Source: Micrococcales bacterium (lineage in GTDB: Bacteria > Actinomycetota > Actinomycetes > Actinomycetales > Microbacteriaceae). Taken from it: a stretch of DNA of 5,711 nt. Numbering within the stretch: position 1 is the stretch's first letter; each line of letters begins with the position of its first letter. The stretch lies in contig CANESN010000060.1 in the NCBI GenBank assembly GCA_947441105.1, forward strand, positions 1-5,711. Reading direction: 5' to 3'. The notes below the pieces were generated by a model, which was not told the origin of the DNA, did no database searches, and saw only the letters and a list, made by a program, of their open reading frames with translations. Of the stretch, positions 1-5,711 are shown in pieces. Position numbers and translations under genes: made by a program.

Positions 1-1589
1 ACCTCTTCACGAATTGCGTCCAGCGGTGGGTTGGTCACCTGAGCGAACTGTTGGGTGAAGTAATCAAAGAGCAATCTAGAGTGCTGCGAGATCGCAGCAA
101 TCGGGGTGTCGGTTCCCATTGCACCAATAGGCTCTTGACCTGATCTGGCCATAGGAGCAATGAACTCCTTGAGGTCTTCTTCGGTGTAGCCGAACACTCG
201 CTGACGACGGTTGACCGAAGCACTGGAATAGCGAATGTGCTCGCGCTCTGGCAAATCGCGAAGGTTGATCATGTTCTCTTCGAGCCAGGTACCCCAAGGC
301 TGAGCAGCGGCTACTTCGCTCTTGATCTGCTCATCCTCGATGATCTGACCGGAAGCGGTGTCGATCAGGAACATCTTGCCCGGCTGCAGTCTGCCCTTGC
401 GAACGATCTTTTCGGCAGGGATGTTTGCAACACCAATTTCCGAGGCGAGGATTATGAAGCCATCCTCGGTTACCACGAAGCGACCTGGGCGCAGGCCATT
501 GCGGTCCAATGTTGCACCAACCAATGTTCCATCGGTGAAGACAACCGCGGCTGGCCCATCCCAAGGCTCCATGATCATGGAGTGGTACTCGAAGAAGTCT
601 CTGAGCTGTGGTTCAAGGTCGAGCTGCTTCTCCCAAGCGCCTGGAATCATCATCATCATGGCGTGAGGAAGTGAGCGGCCAGATAGCACCAGCAACTCCA
701 GAACCTCGTCAAAAGTGGCTGAGTCTGAAGCCCCTGCGGTCACGATCGGCTTTAGCTGCTCGATGTCACCAAGGTGGTCGCTCTCAAGCTGTGATTCGCG
801 AGCTCGCATCCAGTTTGCATTGCCCTTTACGGTGTTGATTTCACCGTTGTGCGCAATGAAGCGGAATGGGTGCGCAAGCGGCCAAGAAGGGAAGGTGTTG
901 GTCGAGAACCTGGAGTGAACGAGGGCCAATTGCGATTCAAACTCTGGCTCTGACAGGTCAGGGAAGAATGGCTCCAGCTGCAAAGTTGTAACCATGCCCT
1001 TGTAGACGATGGTGCGCATCGAGAGCGAAGGGTGATAGATGCCTATCTCGCGCTCGCTGCGCTTGCGCAGACGGAACAACCGGCGTTCAAGTTCTAGATC
1101 TGCTGCCTTGTCAATTGCGCCTACGAAAACCTGCTCAATAAGTGGCATTGCCGCCCGCGCCAGATCTCCAAGAACCTCGGGACGGGTAGGAGGAGTTCTC
1201 CAGCCCAAAACCTCAAGCTTCTCCTCCTTGGCAAGCTTCTCGAACTGTGCCTTATCCCCCAGTGCTTCTGGCTCACTGAGGAACACTAGTCCCGCGCCAT
1301 AGCTACCCTTAGCTGGCAATGAGAATGGGGCGACTTTTCTAAAGAATCGGTCTGGAATCTGCGTCAGGATTCCTGCTCCGTCACCGGTGCCAGCGTCAGA
1401 ACCTACAGCTCCGCGGTGTTCGAGGTTTCTCAGTGACGACAGAGCCATGTCGACAATGTCGTGACCTGGAGTGCCACGCAAAGTTGCAACCATTGCAAGA
1501 CCACAAGCATCCTTTTCAGCGCTTGGGTCATAAAGTCCCTGCGCGGAAGGACCAGCGTTAAAACGCTGGAAAGGGCTTAGGGCCGGCAT
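1..1589 (-). CDS. gltB: Glutamate synthase (NADPH) large subunit, N-terminal 529 codons (truncated by window edge)
   Basis: GltB makes two glutamates from glutamine and 2-oxoglutarate in the cytoplasm, with GltD supplying NADPH electrons. The frame is open from an ATG at 1589 to the left edge, giving 529 of roughly 1500 expected residues. The N-terminal class II glutamine amidotransferase domain covers about residues 29-430. Its nucleophile is probably Cys29 in DACG, which would be exposed by removal of a 28-residue propeptide, as is usual for this family. NLEHRGA (55-61), GTGDGAG (67-73), HSRFSTNTFPSWPLAHPF (225-242), HNGEIN (247-252) and NGLRPGR (364-370) are all present. From about residue 464 the central domain begins, with GYTEEDL, EPIGAMGTDTP and FAQVTNPP. 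The FMN/Fe-S synthase domain and the C-terminal beta-helix lie outside the window. AGGAGA at 1595-1600 fixes the start. The gene follows lgt after 54 bases; gltD is expected next, off the edge. The identification is firm. Confidence 0.97.
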   Translation of the reverse strand, partial: MPALSPFQRFNAGPSAQGLYDPSAEKDACGLAMVATLRGTPGHDIVDMALSSLRNLEHRGAVGSDAGTGDGAGILTQIPDRFFRKVAPFSLPAKGSYGAGLVFLSEPEALGDKAQFEKLAKEEKLEVLGWRTPPTRPEVLGDLARAAMPLIEQVFVGAIDKAADLELERRLFRLRKRSEREIGIYHPSLSMRTIVYKGMVTTLQLEPFFPDLSEPEFESQLALVHSRFSTNTFPSWPLAHPFRFIAHNGEINTVKGNANWMRARESQLESDHLGDIEQLKPIVTAGASDSATFDEVLELLVLSGRSLPHAMMMMIPGAWEKQLDLEPQLRDFFEYHSMIMEPWDGPAAVVFTDGTLVGATLDRNGLRPGRFVVTEDGFIILASEIGVANIPAEKIVRKGRLQPGKMFLIDTASGQIIEDEQIKSEVAAAQPWGTWLEENMINLRDLPEREHIRYSSASVNRRQRVFGYTEEDLKEFIAPMARSGQEPIGAMGTDTPIAAISQHSRLLFDYFTQQFAQVTNPPLDAIREE

Positions 1590-1594
1590 GCTTG

Positions 1595-1600
1595 TCTCCT
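1595..1600 (-). promoter_or_regulatory. Ribosome binding site of gltB
   Basis: On the minus strand this reads AGGAGA, five bases before the gltB ATG at 1589. It is one of the two strongest Shine-Dalgarno matches in the window. It lies in the 54-base gap after lgt (1590-1643), which otherwise holds a CCCGGG palindrome near 1630. I see no convincing -35/-10 pair and no hairpin followed by a T run in the gap, so neither a separate gltB promoter nor a terminator for the upstream genes can be supported. Confidence 0.85.
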
Positions 1601-1643
1601 ATCGAATAATCAAAAGGGACATCGTCGGCCCGGGTGGGTAAAA

Positions 1644-2543
1644 TTAGCTTTCTGTTGGCTCTTTTACTGTCTTGCGCGGCTTTTTAGCCGGTTCCGCAAC
1701 AGTTTCACGGCCTGGTAGCCAGATGCTCGGTTCAAGGCCGGGGTGTCGGCGGGACTGAACAATCAGGAGGGTAACTCCGATGGCGATTCCGATCAACGCT
1801 GACCAGATATTTACTCTGAGGCCAAGAATAATCTCACTTGGGTCAATTCGGATAGTTTCTATCCAAAGTCGTCCAGTTGAATACAGGATCGCGTAAAGCG
1901 CGAACTGCTTACCCCACTGCAGATTTAGGCGCTTTCCAAGGTAGATAAGCAAACCAGCCGCGGCCAAGTTCCAGATCATTTCGTACAAAAAAGTCGGGTG
2001 GAAGGTCAAACCGTCTGGCAAACCAGCTGGGTAGGTCGGGTTGGAAGAAGGAATTTCTAGCGCCCAAGGCAAATCAGTTGGTAATCCGTAAAGCTCTTGG
2101 TTGAAGTAGTTACCCAGTCTTCCGATTGCTTGAGCAATCAGTACTCCTGGGGCGACTGCGTCGGCAACGGTCCAGAATCTCAAGCCTGCTTGTCTTACGC
2201 CATACCAGAGTCCGGCTGCACCAAAAAGCAATGCGCCATAGATGGCCATGCCGCCCTCCCAGATTCGGAAGACAGCTAAAAAGTCTGCACCCTCGTAGAA
2301 GTAGTCTCTCGGGTGGGTGATGACATGGTAGAAACGTCCGCCGATAATGCCTGCTGGCACAGCCCAGAGCGCGATGTCTAGAAACAGACCGCGTTCAGCC
2401 CCGCGAGCATGCAGTCTGCGGTCCGCTAGCCATGAGGCGATAACAATGCCGGTAAGGATGAAAAGCGCATAGAAGTGAATGCGAAGCGGACCTAGGTCAA
2501 AGAAGCTGATCTCAGGAGAAGGAATGCTGGTAAGAAGATCCAC
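1644..2543 (-). CDS. lgt: Phosphatidylglycerol--prolipoprotein diacylglyceryl transferase
   Basis: Lgt is a polytopic inner-membrane enzyme that moves diacylglycerol from phosphatidylglycerol onto the lipobox cysteine of prolipoproteins, the first step of lipoprotein maturation. The protein has 299 residues and several hydrophobic segments (about 22-40, 55-72, 98-116, 127-141, 190-203, 214-228, 245-263). The Lgt signature GRLGNYFNQELYG is at 141-153. By motif alignment with E. coli Lgt, Tyr25, Arg142, Asn145, Glu150, Tyr221, Arg225 and Glu229 match Y26, R143, N146, E151, Y235, R239 and E243. The position of E. coli His103 is Tyr102 here (GGMAIYGAL). FHPTFLYE (181-188) is also typical. The last ~17 residues are a Lys/Pro/Glu-rich tail, common in actinobacterial Lgt. 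The GTG start is supported by AGGA seven bases upstream, inside the end of trpA, so translation is probably coupled. The link to trpA is by position rather than pathway. Confidence 0.98.
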   Translation of the reverse strand: MDLLTSIPSPEISFFDLGPLRIHFYALFILTGIVIASWLADRRLHARGAERGLFLDIALWAVPAGIIGGRFYHVITHPRDYFYEGADFLAVFRIWEGGMAIYGALLFGAAGLWYGVRQAGLRFWTVADAVAPGVLIAQAIGRLGNYFNQELYGLPTDLPWALEIPSSNPTYPAGLPDGLTFHPTFLYEMIWNLAAAGLLIYLGKRLNLQWGKQFALYAILYSTGRLWIETIRIDPSEIILGLRVNIWSALIGIAIGVTLLIVQSRRHPGLEPSIWLPGRETVAEPAKKPRKTVKEPTES

Positions 2544-2547
2544 TGGG

Positions 2548-3327
2548 CTATCCTAATCCGCCGGCGAGCTCTTTGGTCTTTGATACCAGTCCTGCAAGTC
2601 CACCCTGCTGGTAGGCCTTTACAAATGCAGTGCCAACGATCGCGCCATCGGCGTAGCTGTTTACTTCTCGGACCTGATCAGCCGTCGAAACACCGACGCC
2701 AACGCAGGTTGGAGTGTCGCCCAGGCTCTTGACTCGGGACACTACAGACCTTGCAATTCGATCAAGTTCGGTGCGTTCACCGGTGATTCCCATGGTGGAT
2801 ACCGAGTAGACAAAACCCTTGGATGACTTCGAGTTGTTCTCGACACGGGCATCCGAGCTGGAAGGAGCGACTAAGAACACTCGGTCTAGGTTGTGCTGAT
2901 CAGAAAGGCCGATCCACTTTGACGCTTCGTCTGGAATTAGGTCTGGAGTGATCATGCCCTGAGCGCCAGAGCTGACCAGGTCCTCACTAAATTTTTCGAC
3001 ACCGTATGAGAGCACAGGGTTCCAATAGCTCATAACTAAAAGTGGAGTGTCGACCTTCTCGCGGACACCCTTGATGATTTCGAACAGGTCTCGCAGCTTA
3101 AATCCGTTGGCAATCGCCTCTTCGGTGGCGTGCTGAATTACTAGCCCATCCATCGCTGGGTCGCTGTATGGAACACCAATTTCAAGAATGTCGCAGCCGT
3201 TTTCTGCCATCGCAACAAGCGAATCAATGCTGTCCTGCTTAGTTGGGTAACCGGCTGGGTAATACCCAATTAGAGTCCCGCGTCCAGATTCCTTGTTCCG
3301 CTCGAGAACGTCGTTTGTAATGCTCAC
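2548..3327 (-). CDS. trpA: Tryptophan synthase alpha subunit
   Basis: TrpA splits indole-3-glycerol phosphate into indole and glyceraldehyde 3-phosphate, and passes the indole through an internal tunnel to TrpB in the cytoplasmic alpha2-beta2 complex. The protein has 259 residues, the normal length for this TIM-barrel family. The catalytic acids are Glu49 in [10 protein letters not shown] and Asp60 in MDG, at the same numbers as in Salmonella/E. coli TrpA. PAGYP (24-28), GFVYSVS (171-177) with the conserved Tyr174, MGITGER (179-185) and the phosphate-binding GVGVS (210-214) are present. The start is a GTG overlapping the trpB stop as GTGA (3327-3324), a classic coupling arrangement that fits the need for equal amounts of both subunits. 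Only a short G-rich stretch (GGGGGA, minus strand of 3331-3336) precedes it, so it probably depends on translation of trpB. No key residue is missing. Confidence 0.98.
   Translation of the reverse strand: MSITNDVLERNKESGRGTLIGYYPAGYPTKQDSIDSLVAMAENGCDILEIGVPYSDPAMDGLVIQHATEEAIANGFKLRDLFEIIKGVREKVDTPLLVMSYWNPVLSYGVEKFSEDLVSSGAQGMITPDLIPDEASKWIGLSDQHNLDRVFLVAPSSSDARVENNSKSSKGFVYSVSTMGITGERTELDRIARSVVSRVKSLGDTPTCVGVGVSTADQVREVNSYADGAIVGTAFVKAYQQGGLAGLVSKTKELAGGLG
2551..2554 (-). promoter_or_regulatory. Ribosome binding site of lgt, within the end of trpA
   Basis: The minus strand reads AGGA in the last codons of trpA, seven bases before the lgt GTG at 2543. It supports the GTG as the lgt start. 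Only four bases separate the trpA stop from this start, so ribosomes finishing trpA can readily reinitiate here. Confidence 0.7.
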
Positions 3328-4529
3328 TTATCCCCCAACAATCCAAAGTACTTTCCGGCAGTTTCCATATCCTTATCGCCGCGTCCGGAGAGGTTCACCA
3401 GAATGTGCGCACCGGCTGGAAGAACAGTGGATAGGTGCTTCATGCCGGCTAGCGCGTGCGCGGTCTCGATTGCCGGGATGATTCCCTCGGTTCTAGATAG
3501 AAGACGCATGGCCTCCATTGCCTCTGCATCACTGATGCCGAAGTAGTTTGCGCGACCAAGGTCCTTGAGCCACGAGTGCTCAGGTCCAACTCCTGGGTAG
3601 TCCAATCCGGCTGAGATGGAGTGCGACTCCATAGTCTGACCATCTTCGTCCTGCAGCATGTAAGAACGAGCTCCGTGCAACACCCCTGGGCGGCCCCTAG
3701 AGAGCGTTGCAGCGTGCTTAGGGGTGTCGATTCCATCGCCAGCTGCTTCAAAACCCCAAAGTGCGACGTCTTGATCATCTAAGAATGGGTGGAAGATTCC
3801 AATCGCGTTTGAGCCGCCACCAATACAGGCTGCTACCGCATCAGGCAAACGTCCCGTGAGCTCAAGCATCTGTGCACGCGCTTCAATTCCGATGACAGAG
3901 TGGAAGTCACGAACCATGGTTGGGAAAGGGTGCGGAACGGCAACAGTGCCAAGTAGGTAGTGAGTGTTGTCTCCATTTGCTACCCAGTCGCGCAAAGCCT
4001 CATTGATGGCATCCTTGAGCGTTCTGGAGCCGGTGGTAACTGGAATCACCTGTGCGCCGAGTAGCTTCATCCTCGCTACATTCAAAGCTTGACGTTCGGT
4101 GTCCACTTCGCCCATGTAGACCACACAGTCCAGCCCGAAATAGGCAGCTGCGGTAGCGCTGGCAACACCGTGCTGCCCAGCTCCGGTCTCGGCAATAATT
4201 CGTTTTTTACCCATGCGCTTAGCAAGTAGGGCCTGACCCATGACGTTGTTGATCTTGTGGCTACCCGTGTGGTTTAGGTCCTCGCGCTTGAGGAAGATAC
4301 GCATGTCACCAAACTGGCTGGCAACGCGCTGCGCCTCGGTAATTATGGATGGACGGCCGGTGTAGGTCTTGTGTAGCTCGGCAAGTTCTGCGACAAAGCT
4401 TGGATCAGCCTTAGCGGCTAGATAGGTCGCTTCAAGTTCGTCTAGGGCTGCAATCAGTGGTTCCGCAACAAACCTGCCGCCGAATTCACCAAAGTACGGC
4501 CCAGCCTGAGAACGAAGATTTGTTTGCAT
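3324..4529 (-). CDS. trpB: Tryptophan synthase beta subunit
   Basis: TrpB is the pyridoxal-phosphate enzyme that condenses indole, delivered by TrpA, with L-serine to give L-tryptophan. The protein has 401 residues from the ATG at 4529, matching the usual ~400. The PLP lysine is Lys92 in HTGSHKINN (87-95) and the catalytic glutamate is Glu114 in ETGAGQHG. The PLP phosphate loop GGGSNA is at 237-242, and Ser381 in NLSGRGDKD contacts the cofactor ring nitrogen. [12 protein letters not shown] near the N terminus and GPEHSWL (315-321) are typical. This is the standard TrpB1 type that pairs with TrpA, consistent with trpA directly downstream. An in-frame GTG at 4550 would add seven residues and overlap trpC. 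The ATG is preferred because AGGA sits eight bases upstream and the family conservation begins just after it. The gene starts 10 bases after the trpC stop. Confidence 0.98.
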   Translation of the reverse strand: MQTNLRSQAGPYFGEFGGRFVAEPLIAALDELEATYLAAKADPSFVAELAELHKTYTGRPSIITEAQRVASQFGDMRIFLKREDLNHTGSHKINNVMGQALLAKRMGKKRIIAETGAGQHGVASATAAAYFGLDCVVYMGEVDTERQALNVARMKLLGAQVIPVTTGSRTLKDAINEALRDWVANGDNTHYLLGTVAVPHPFPTMVRDFHSVIGIEARAQMLELTGRLPDAVAACIGGGSNAIGIFHPFLDDQDVALWGFEAAGDGIDTPKHAATLSRGRPGVLHGARSYMLQDEDGQTMESHSISAGLDYPGVGPEHSWLKDLGRANYFGISDAEAMEAMRLLSRTEGIIPAIETAHALAGMKHLSTVLPAGAHILVNLSGRGDKDMETAGKYFGLLGDK

Positions 4530-4537
4530 TCTGTAAA

Positions 4538-4541
4538 TCCT
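4538..4541 (-). promoter_or_regulatory. Ribosome binding site of trpB, overlapping the trpC stop codon
   Basis: The minus strand reads AGGA directly over the trpC TAG stop (4542-4540), eight bases before the ATG at 4529. It decides for that ATG over the upstream in-frame GTG at 4550, which lies inside trpC. Confidence 0.7.
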
Positions 4542-5313
4542 AGGCAACACTTACGAACTCTGGGATCAAAACTTGAGGATCGGATGTAACCAATGCCTCT
4601 CCGACGAGCGCAACGTCTGCTCCGGCGTTGCGGTATCGAATTACATCATGCACATTCTTCACCGAGGATTCTGCGACCTTGATGGCGTCTTGGTTTAGGG
4701 CTTGAGCCATTTGCTCAAAGAGTCCCAGGTCAGTTTTGAAGGTTTGCAGATCCCTGGTGTTGATACCAATTAGACGTGACCCCAGCTGGTTGGCAACAGT
4801 AATTTCCTCAAGCGTGTGGGTTTCAACCAAAACGCCCATTCCAAGCTCGTGGGCGAATCGATAGAGCTCGGCAAAGCGTCTTTCAGTCAACCAGGCCAAA
4901 ATCAAAAGAATAAAGTCGGCACCTGCGGCTCTAGCCTCGAGAATCTGATACTCGGTGCTGATGAAGTCTTTACGTAGTAGCGGAATACTCGCCTTGCTTC
5001 TAGCGTCAACCAAATCCTCGAGCCTGCCGCCAAATCCAGTCTCCTCGGTAAGAACAGAAATAGCGTGCGCACCGGATTGTTGGTAGAGCTCAGCCTGATC
5101 GGCAGCCGATGGAATGTCTGCGAGAAATCCCCGTGATGGGCTACGTCTTTTGATTTCGGCAATCAGTTTTATGTGACTGGATTTCGAAAGCGCCGCGTAA
5201 ACGTCTAACGCGCTGCTTATTTTGGAAATGGTGTCGAGCAGGTCTTGCTCGCTGATCGCTAGCTCTCGCCTTTTAGATGCCTTTGCTGCTGCGTCAAAGA
5301 GTTGGTCAAGCAC
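4540..5313 (-). CDS. trpC: Indole-3-glycerol phosphate synthase
   Basis: TrpC closes the indole ring, converting carboxyphenylaminodeoxyribulose 5-phosphate to indole-3-glycerol phosphate with loss of CO2 and water. It has 257 residues from the GTG at 5313 and forms a single TIM barrel. It is not the fused TrpC-TrpF form of enterobacteria. The catalytic set is complete: Glu53, Lys55 and Ser58 in [12 protein letters not shown], Lys115 in LLRKDFI, Glu164 in VLVET, Asn185 in GINTRDL, and Glu215-Ser216 in VAESS. GEALV near the end is the phosphate-binding region. The frame stays open upstream to an ATG at 5412, but those 33 codons are Arg-rich, unlike TrpC, and overlap the preceding gene. The family-like start VLDQLFDAA begins at the GTG, which shares one base with the upstream TAG (TAGTG). 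No good ribosome binding site precedes it, so coupling is likely. Confidence 0.96.
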   Translation of the reverse strand: MLDQLFDAAAKASKRRELAISEQDLLDTISKISSALDVYAALSKSSHIKLIAEIKRRSPSRGFLADIPSAADQAELYQQSGAHAISVLTEETGFGGRLEDLVDARSKASIPLLRKDFISTEYQILEARAAGADFILLILAWLTERRFAELYRFAHELGMGVLVETHTLEEITVANQLGSRLIGINTRDLQTFKTDLGLFEQMAQALNQDAIKVAESSVKNVHDVIRYRNAGADVALVGEALVTSDPQVLIPEFVSVA

Positions 5314-5537
5314 TAGTGCGCTTTTGTGTGCTCGCCGCCGACACCGTAGCCTGCGCGTCTTAGAATCCAGCCAACTACTGGGCCTAGCACAGCGAGCCCT
5401 GCTGAAGCCCAAACCATTGCAGCATTGTCAAGCCAGAAGAACAAGGTGCCAATGCCAAAGGCAACGATGATTATGATCACGCTGGTCCAAGCCGCTACTG
5501 AGCTTCCGTGGCCTGGTTCAGTTGAGTTCTGCGACAT
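5313..5537 (-). CDS. Small two-helix membrane protein of the HGxxPAAW family, trp-linked
   Basis: This 74-residue protein has unknown biochemical function. A short polar N terminus leads into GHGSSVAAW (residues 9-17), a version of the HGxxPAAW motif that names a family of small actinobacterial membrane proteins often encoded in the trp operon. Here the usual proline is replaced by valine. Two hydrophobic segments follow, about residues 18-36 (with four consecutive isoleucines) and 40-58. Between them is a short DN-containing turn, so both ends probably face the same side. The C-terminal RRAGYGVGG and a His/Lys-containing tail are also family-like, and the arginines at 60-61 suggest a cytoplasmic C terminus. 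The ATG start has a strong AAGGAG upstream, and the stop overlaps the trpC start by one base. It could be an accessory to the neighbouring Trp membrane protein, but nothing in the sequence shows what it does. Confidence 0.87.
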   Translation of the reverse strand: MSQNSTEPGHGSSVAAWTSVIIIIVAFGIGTLFFWLDNAAMVWASAGLAVLGPVVGWILRRAGYGVGGEHTKAH

Positions 5538-5543
5538 TATGTT

Positions 5544-5549
5544 CTCCTT
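5544..5549 (-). promoter_or_regulatory. Ribosome binding site of the HGxxPAAW-family gene
   Basis: The minus strand reads AAGGAG six bases before the ATG at 5537. It is a strong Shine-Dalgarno in the 35-base gap after the upstream membrane-protein gene. Because trpC itself lacks a clear site and starts on this gene's stop codon, this site may effectively set loading for trpC as well. Confidence 0.85.
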
Positions 5550-5572
5550 CGACTAGCAAATTCTAGCAAGCA

Positions 5573-5711
5573 TCAGTTCTGTTCATCCCATAGCGAGCGG
5601 TTGTCTTCCGTTTCATCGGACTTCGCACTGGCTGGTAACTTCGACCTAGTTCCAAAGAGGCTGATTACGATGGCTAGCACTGAGGCGATGCCAGCCCCAA
5701 TTGCGGCAAAC
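5573..5711 (-). CDS. C-terminal end of a probable Trp biosynthesis-associated membrane protein (partial)
   Basis: A frame open from the right edge ends in TGA at 5575-5573, giving 45 complete codons of the C terminus. It begins with a hydrophobic stretch of about 19 residues (AAIGAGIASVLAIVISLFG), consistent with a last transmembrane helix. A hydrophilic, acidic tail follows and ends in SLWDEQN. The position just upstream of the HGxxPAAW gene and trpC, plus a final helix followed by a cytoplasmic tail containing a WD pair near the end, matches the actinobacterial Trp_oprn_chp family, which is normally encoded right after trpE. Its function is not established. The assignment rests mainly on context, because most of the protein is outside the window and the visible part is poorly diagnostic. 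Confidence 0.72.
   Translation of the reverse strand, partial: FAAIGAGIASVLAIVISLFGTRSKLPASAKSDETEDNRSLWDEQN

Noticed and set aside
237..674. Plus-strand open frame of 145 codons, with others at 358-666, 608-838 and 715-918.
   Set aside because: They lie opposite the well-conserved gltB frame and show no recognisable domain. The HHHH run in one of them is simply the antisense of four Met codons in gltB (residues 311-314).
1039..1302. Plus-strand open frame of 87 codons rich in Arg and Ser.
   Set aside because: It is antisense to gltB residues about 97-184, and its composition is typical of a shadow frame.
1590..1643. Possible terminator or promoter between lgt and gltB.
   Set aside because: A CCCGGG palindrome is present, but there is no stable stem followed by T residues. 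No -35/-10 pair stands out beyond what chance would give in 54 bases.
3449..3778. Minus-strand open frame of 109 codons.
   Set aside because: It is an alternative frame inside trpB, whose own frame is intact with all catalytic motifs. It shows no domain of its own.
4530..4550. Longer trpB start at a GTG (seven extra residues, MLPRIYR).
   Set aside because: It lies inside the end of trpC and lacks a good ribosome binding site. The ATG at 4529 has AGGA at correct spacing and gives the usual TrpB N terminus.
5314..5412. N-terminal extension of trpC to an upstream ATG (33 extra codons).
   Set aside because: The extension overlaps the HGxxPAAW-family gene in another frame, is Arg-rich and resembles no TrpC N terminus. 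The GTG at 5313 gives the normal family length and start.

Overview
The window is a compact, single-strand block of ordinary biosynthetic genes from an actinobacterium. All recognisable genes lie on the minus strand, so transcription runs from right to left. The suggestion of an actinobacterium, probably Microbacteriaceae, rests on three things: the gene order (small trp-linked membrane proteins, then trpC-trpB-trpA-lgt-gltB), an HGxxPAAW-type small membrane protein, and the frequent GTG starts. The G+C content looks to be in the low to mid 50s by eye. That is low for the family and would fit a small-genome freshwater lineage of the Rhodoluna/Aquiluna kind. This placement is inference and was not tested by any search.

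Layout in the direction of transcription: the last 45 codons of a tryptophan-operon-associated membrane protein (5711-5573, 5' part outside the window); a 74-residue two-helix HGxxPAAW-family membrane protein (5537-5313); trpC (5313-4540), whose GTG start shares one base with the preceding TAG; trpB (4529-3324); trpA (3327-2548), overlapping trpB by 4 bases; lgt (2543-1644), 4 bases after trpA; a 54-base gap; then the first 529 codons of gltB (1589-1), which runs off the left edge. No gap exceeds 54 bases, and I see no terminator hairpin with a T tract between any two genes. A single transcript covering trp genes, lgt and gltB is therefore plausible.

Functionally, TrpC makes indole-3-glycerol phosphate, and the TrpA/TrpB complex turns it and L-serine into tryptophan. 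Lgt attaches diacylglycerol to prolipoproteins. GltB is the large subunit of NADPH glutamate synthase and produces the glutamate that supplies most amino groups. No trpE, trpD or trpF is visible; trpE would be expected just upstream, beyond the right edge.

Every protein keeps the catalytic residues I could check, with one substitution in Lgt that deserves a look. I found no RNA gene, mobile element, CRISPR array or evidence of an undescribed system. The findings below are modest.
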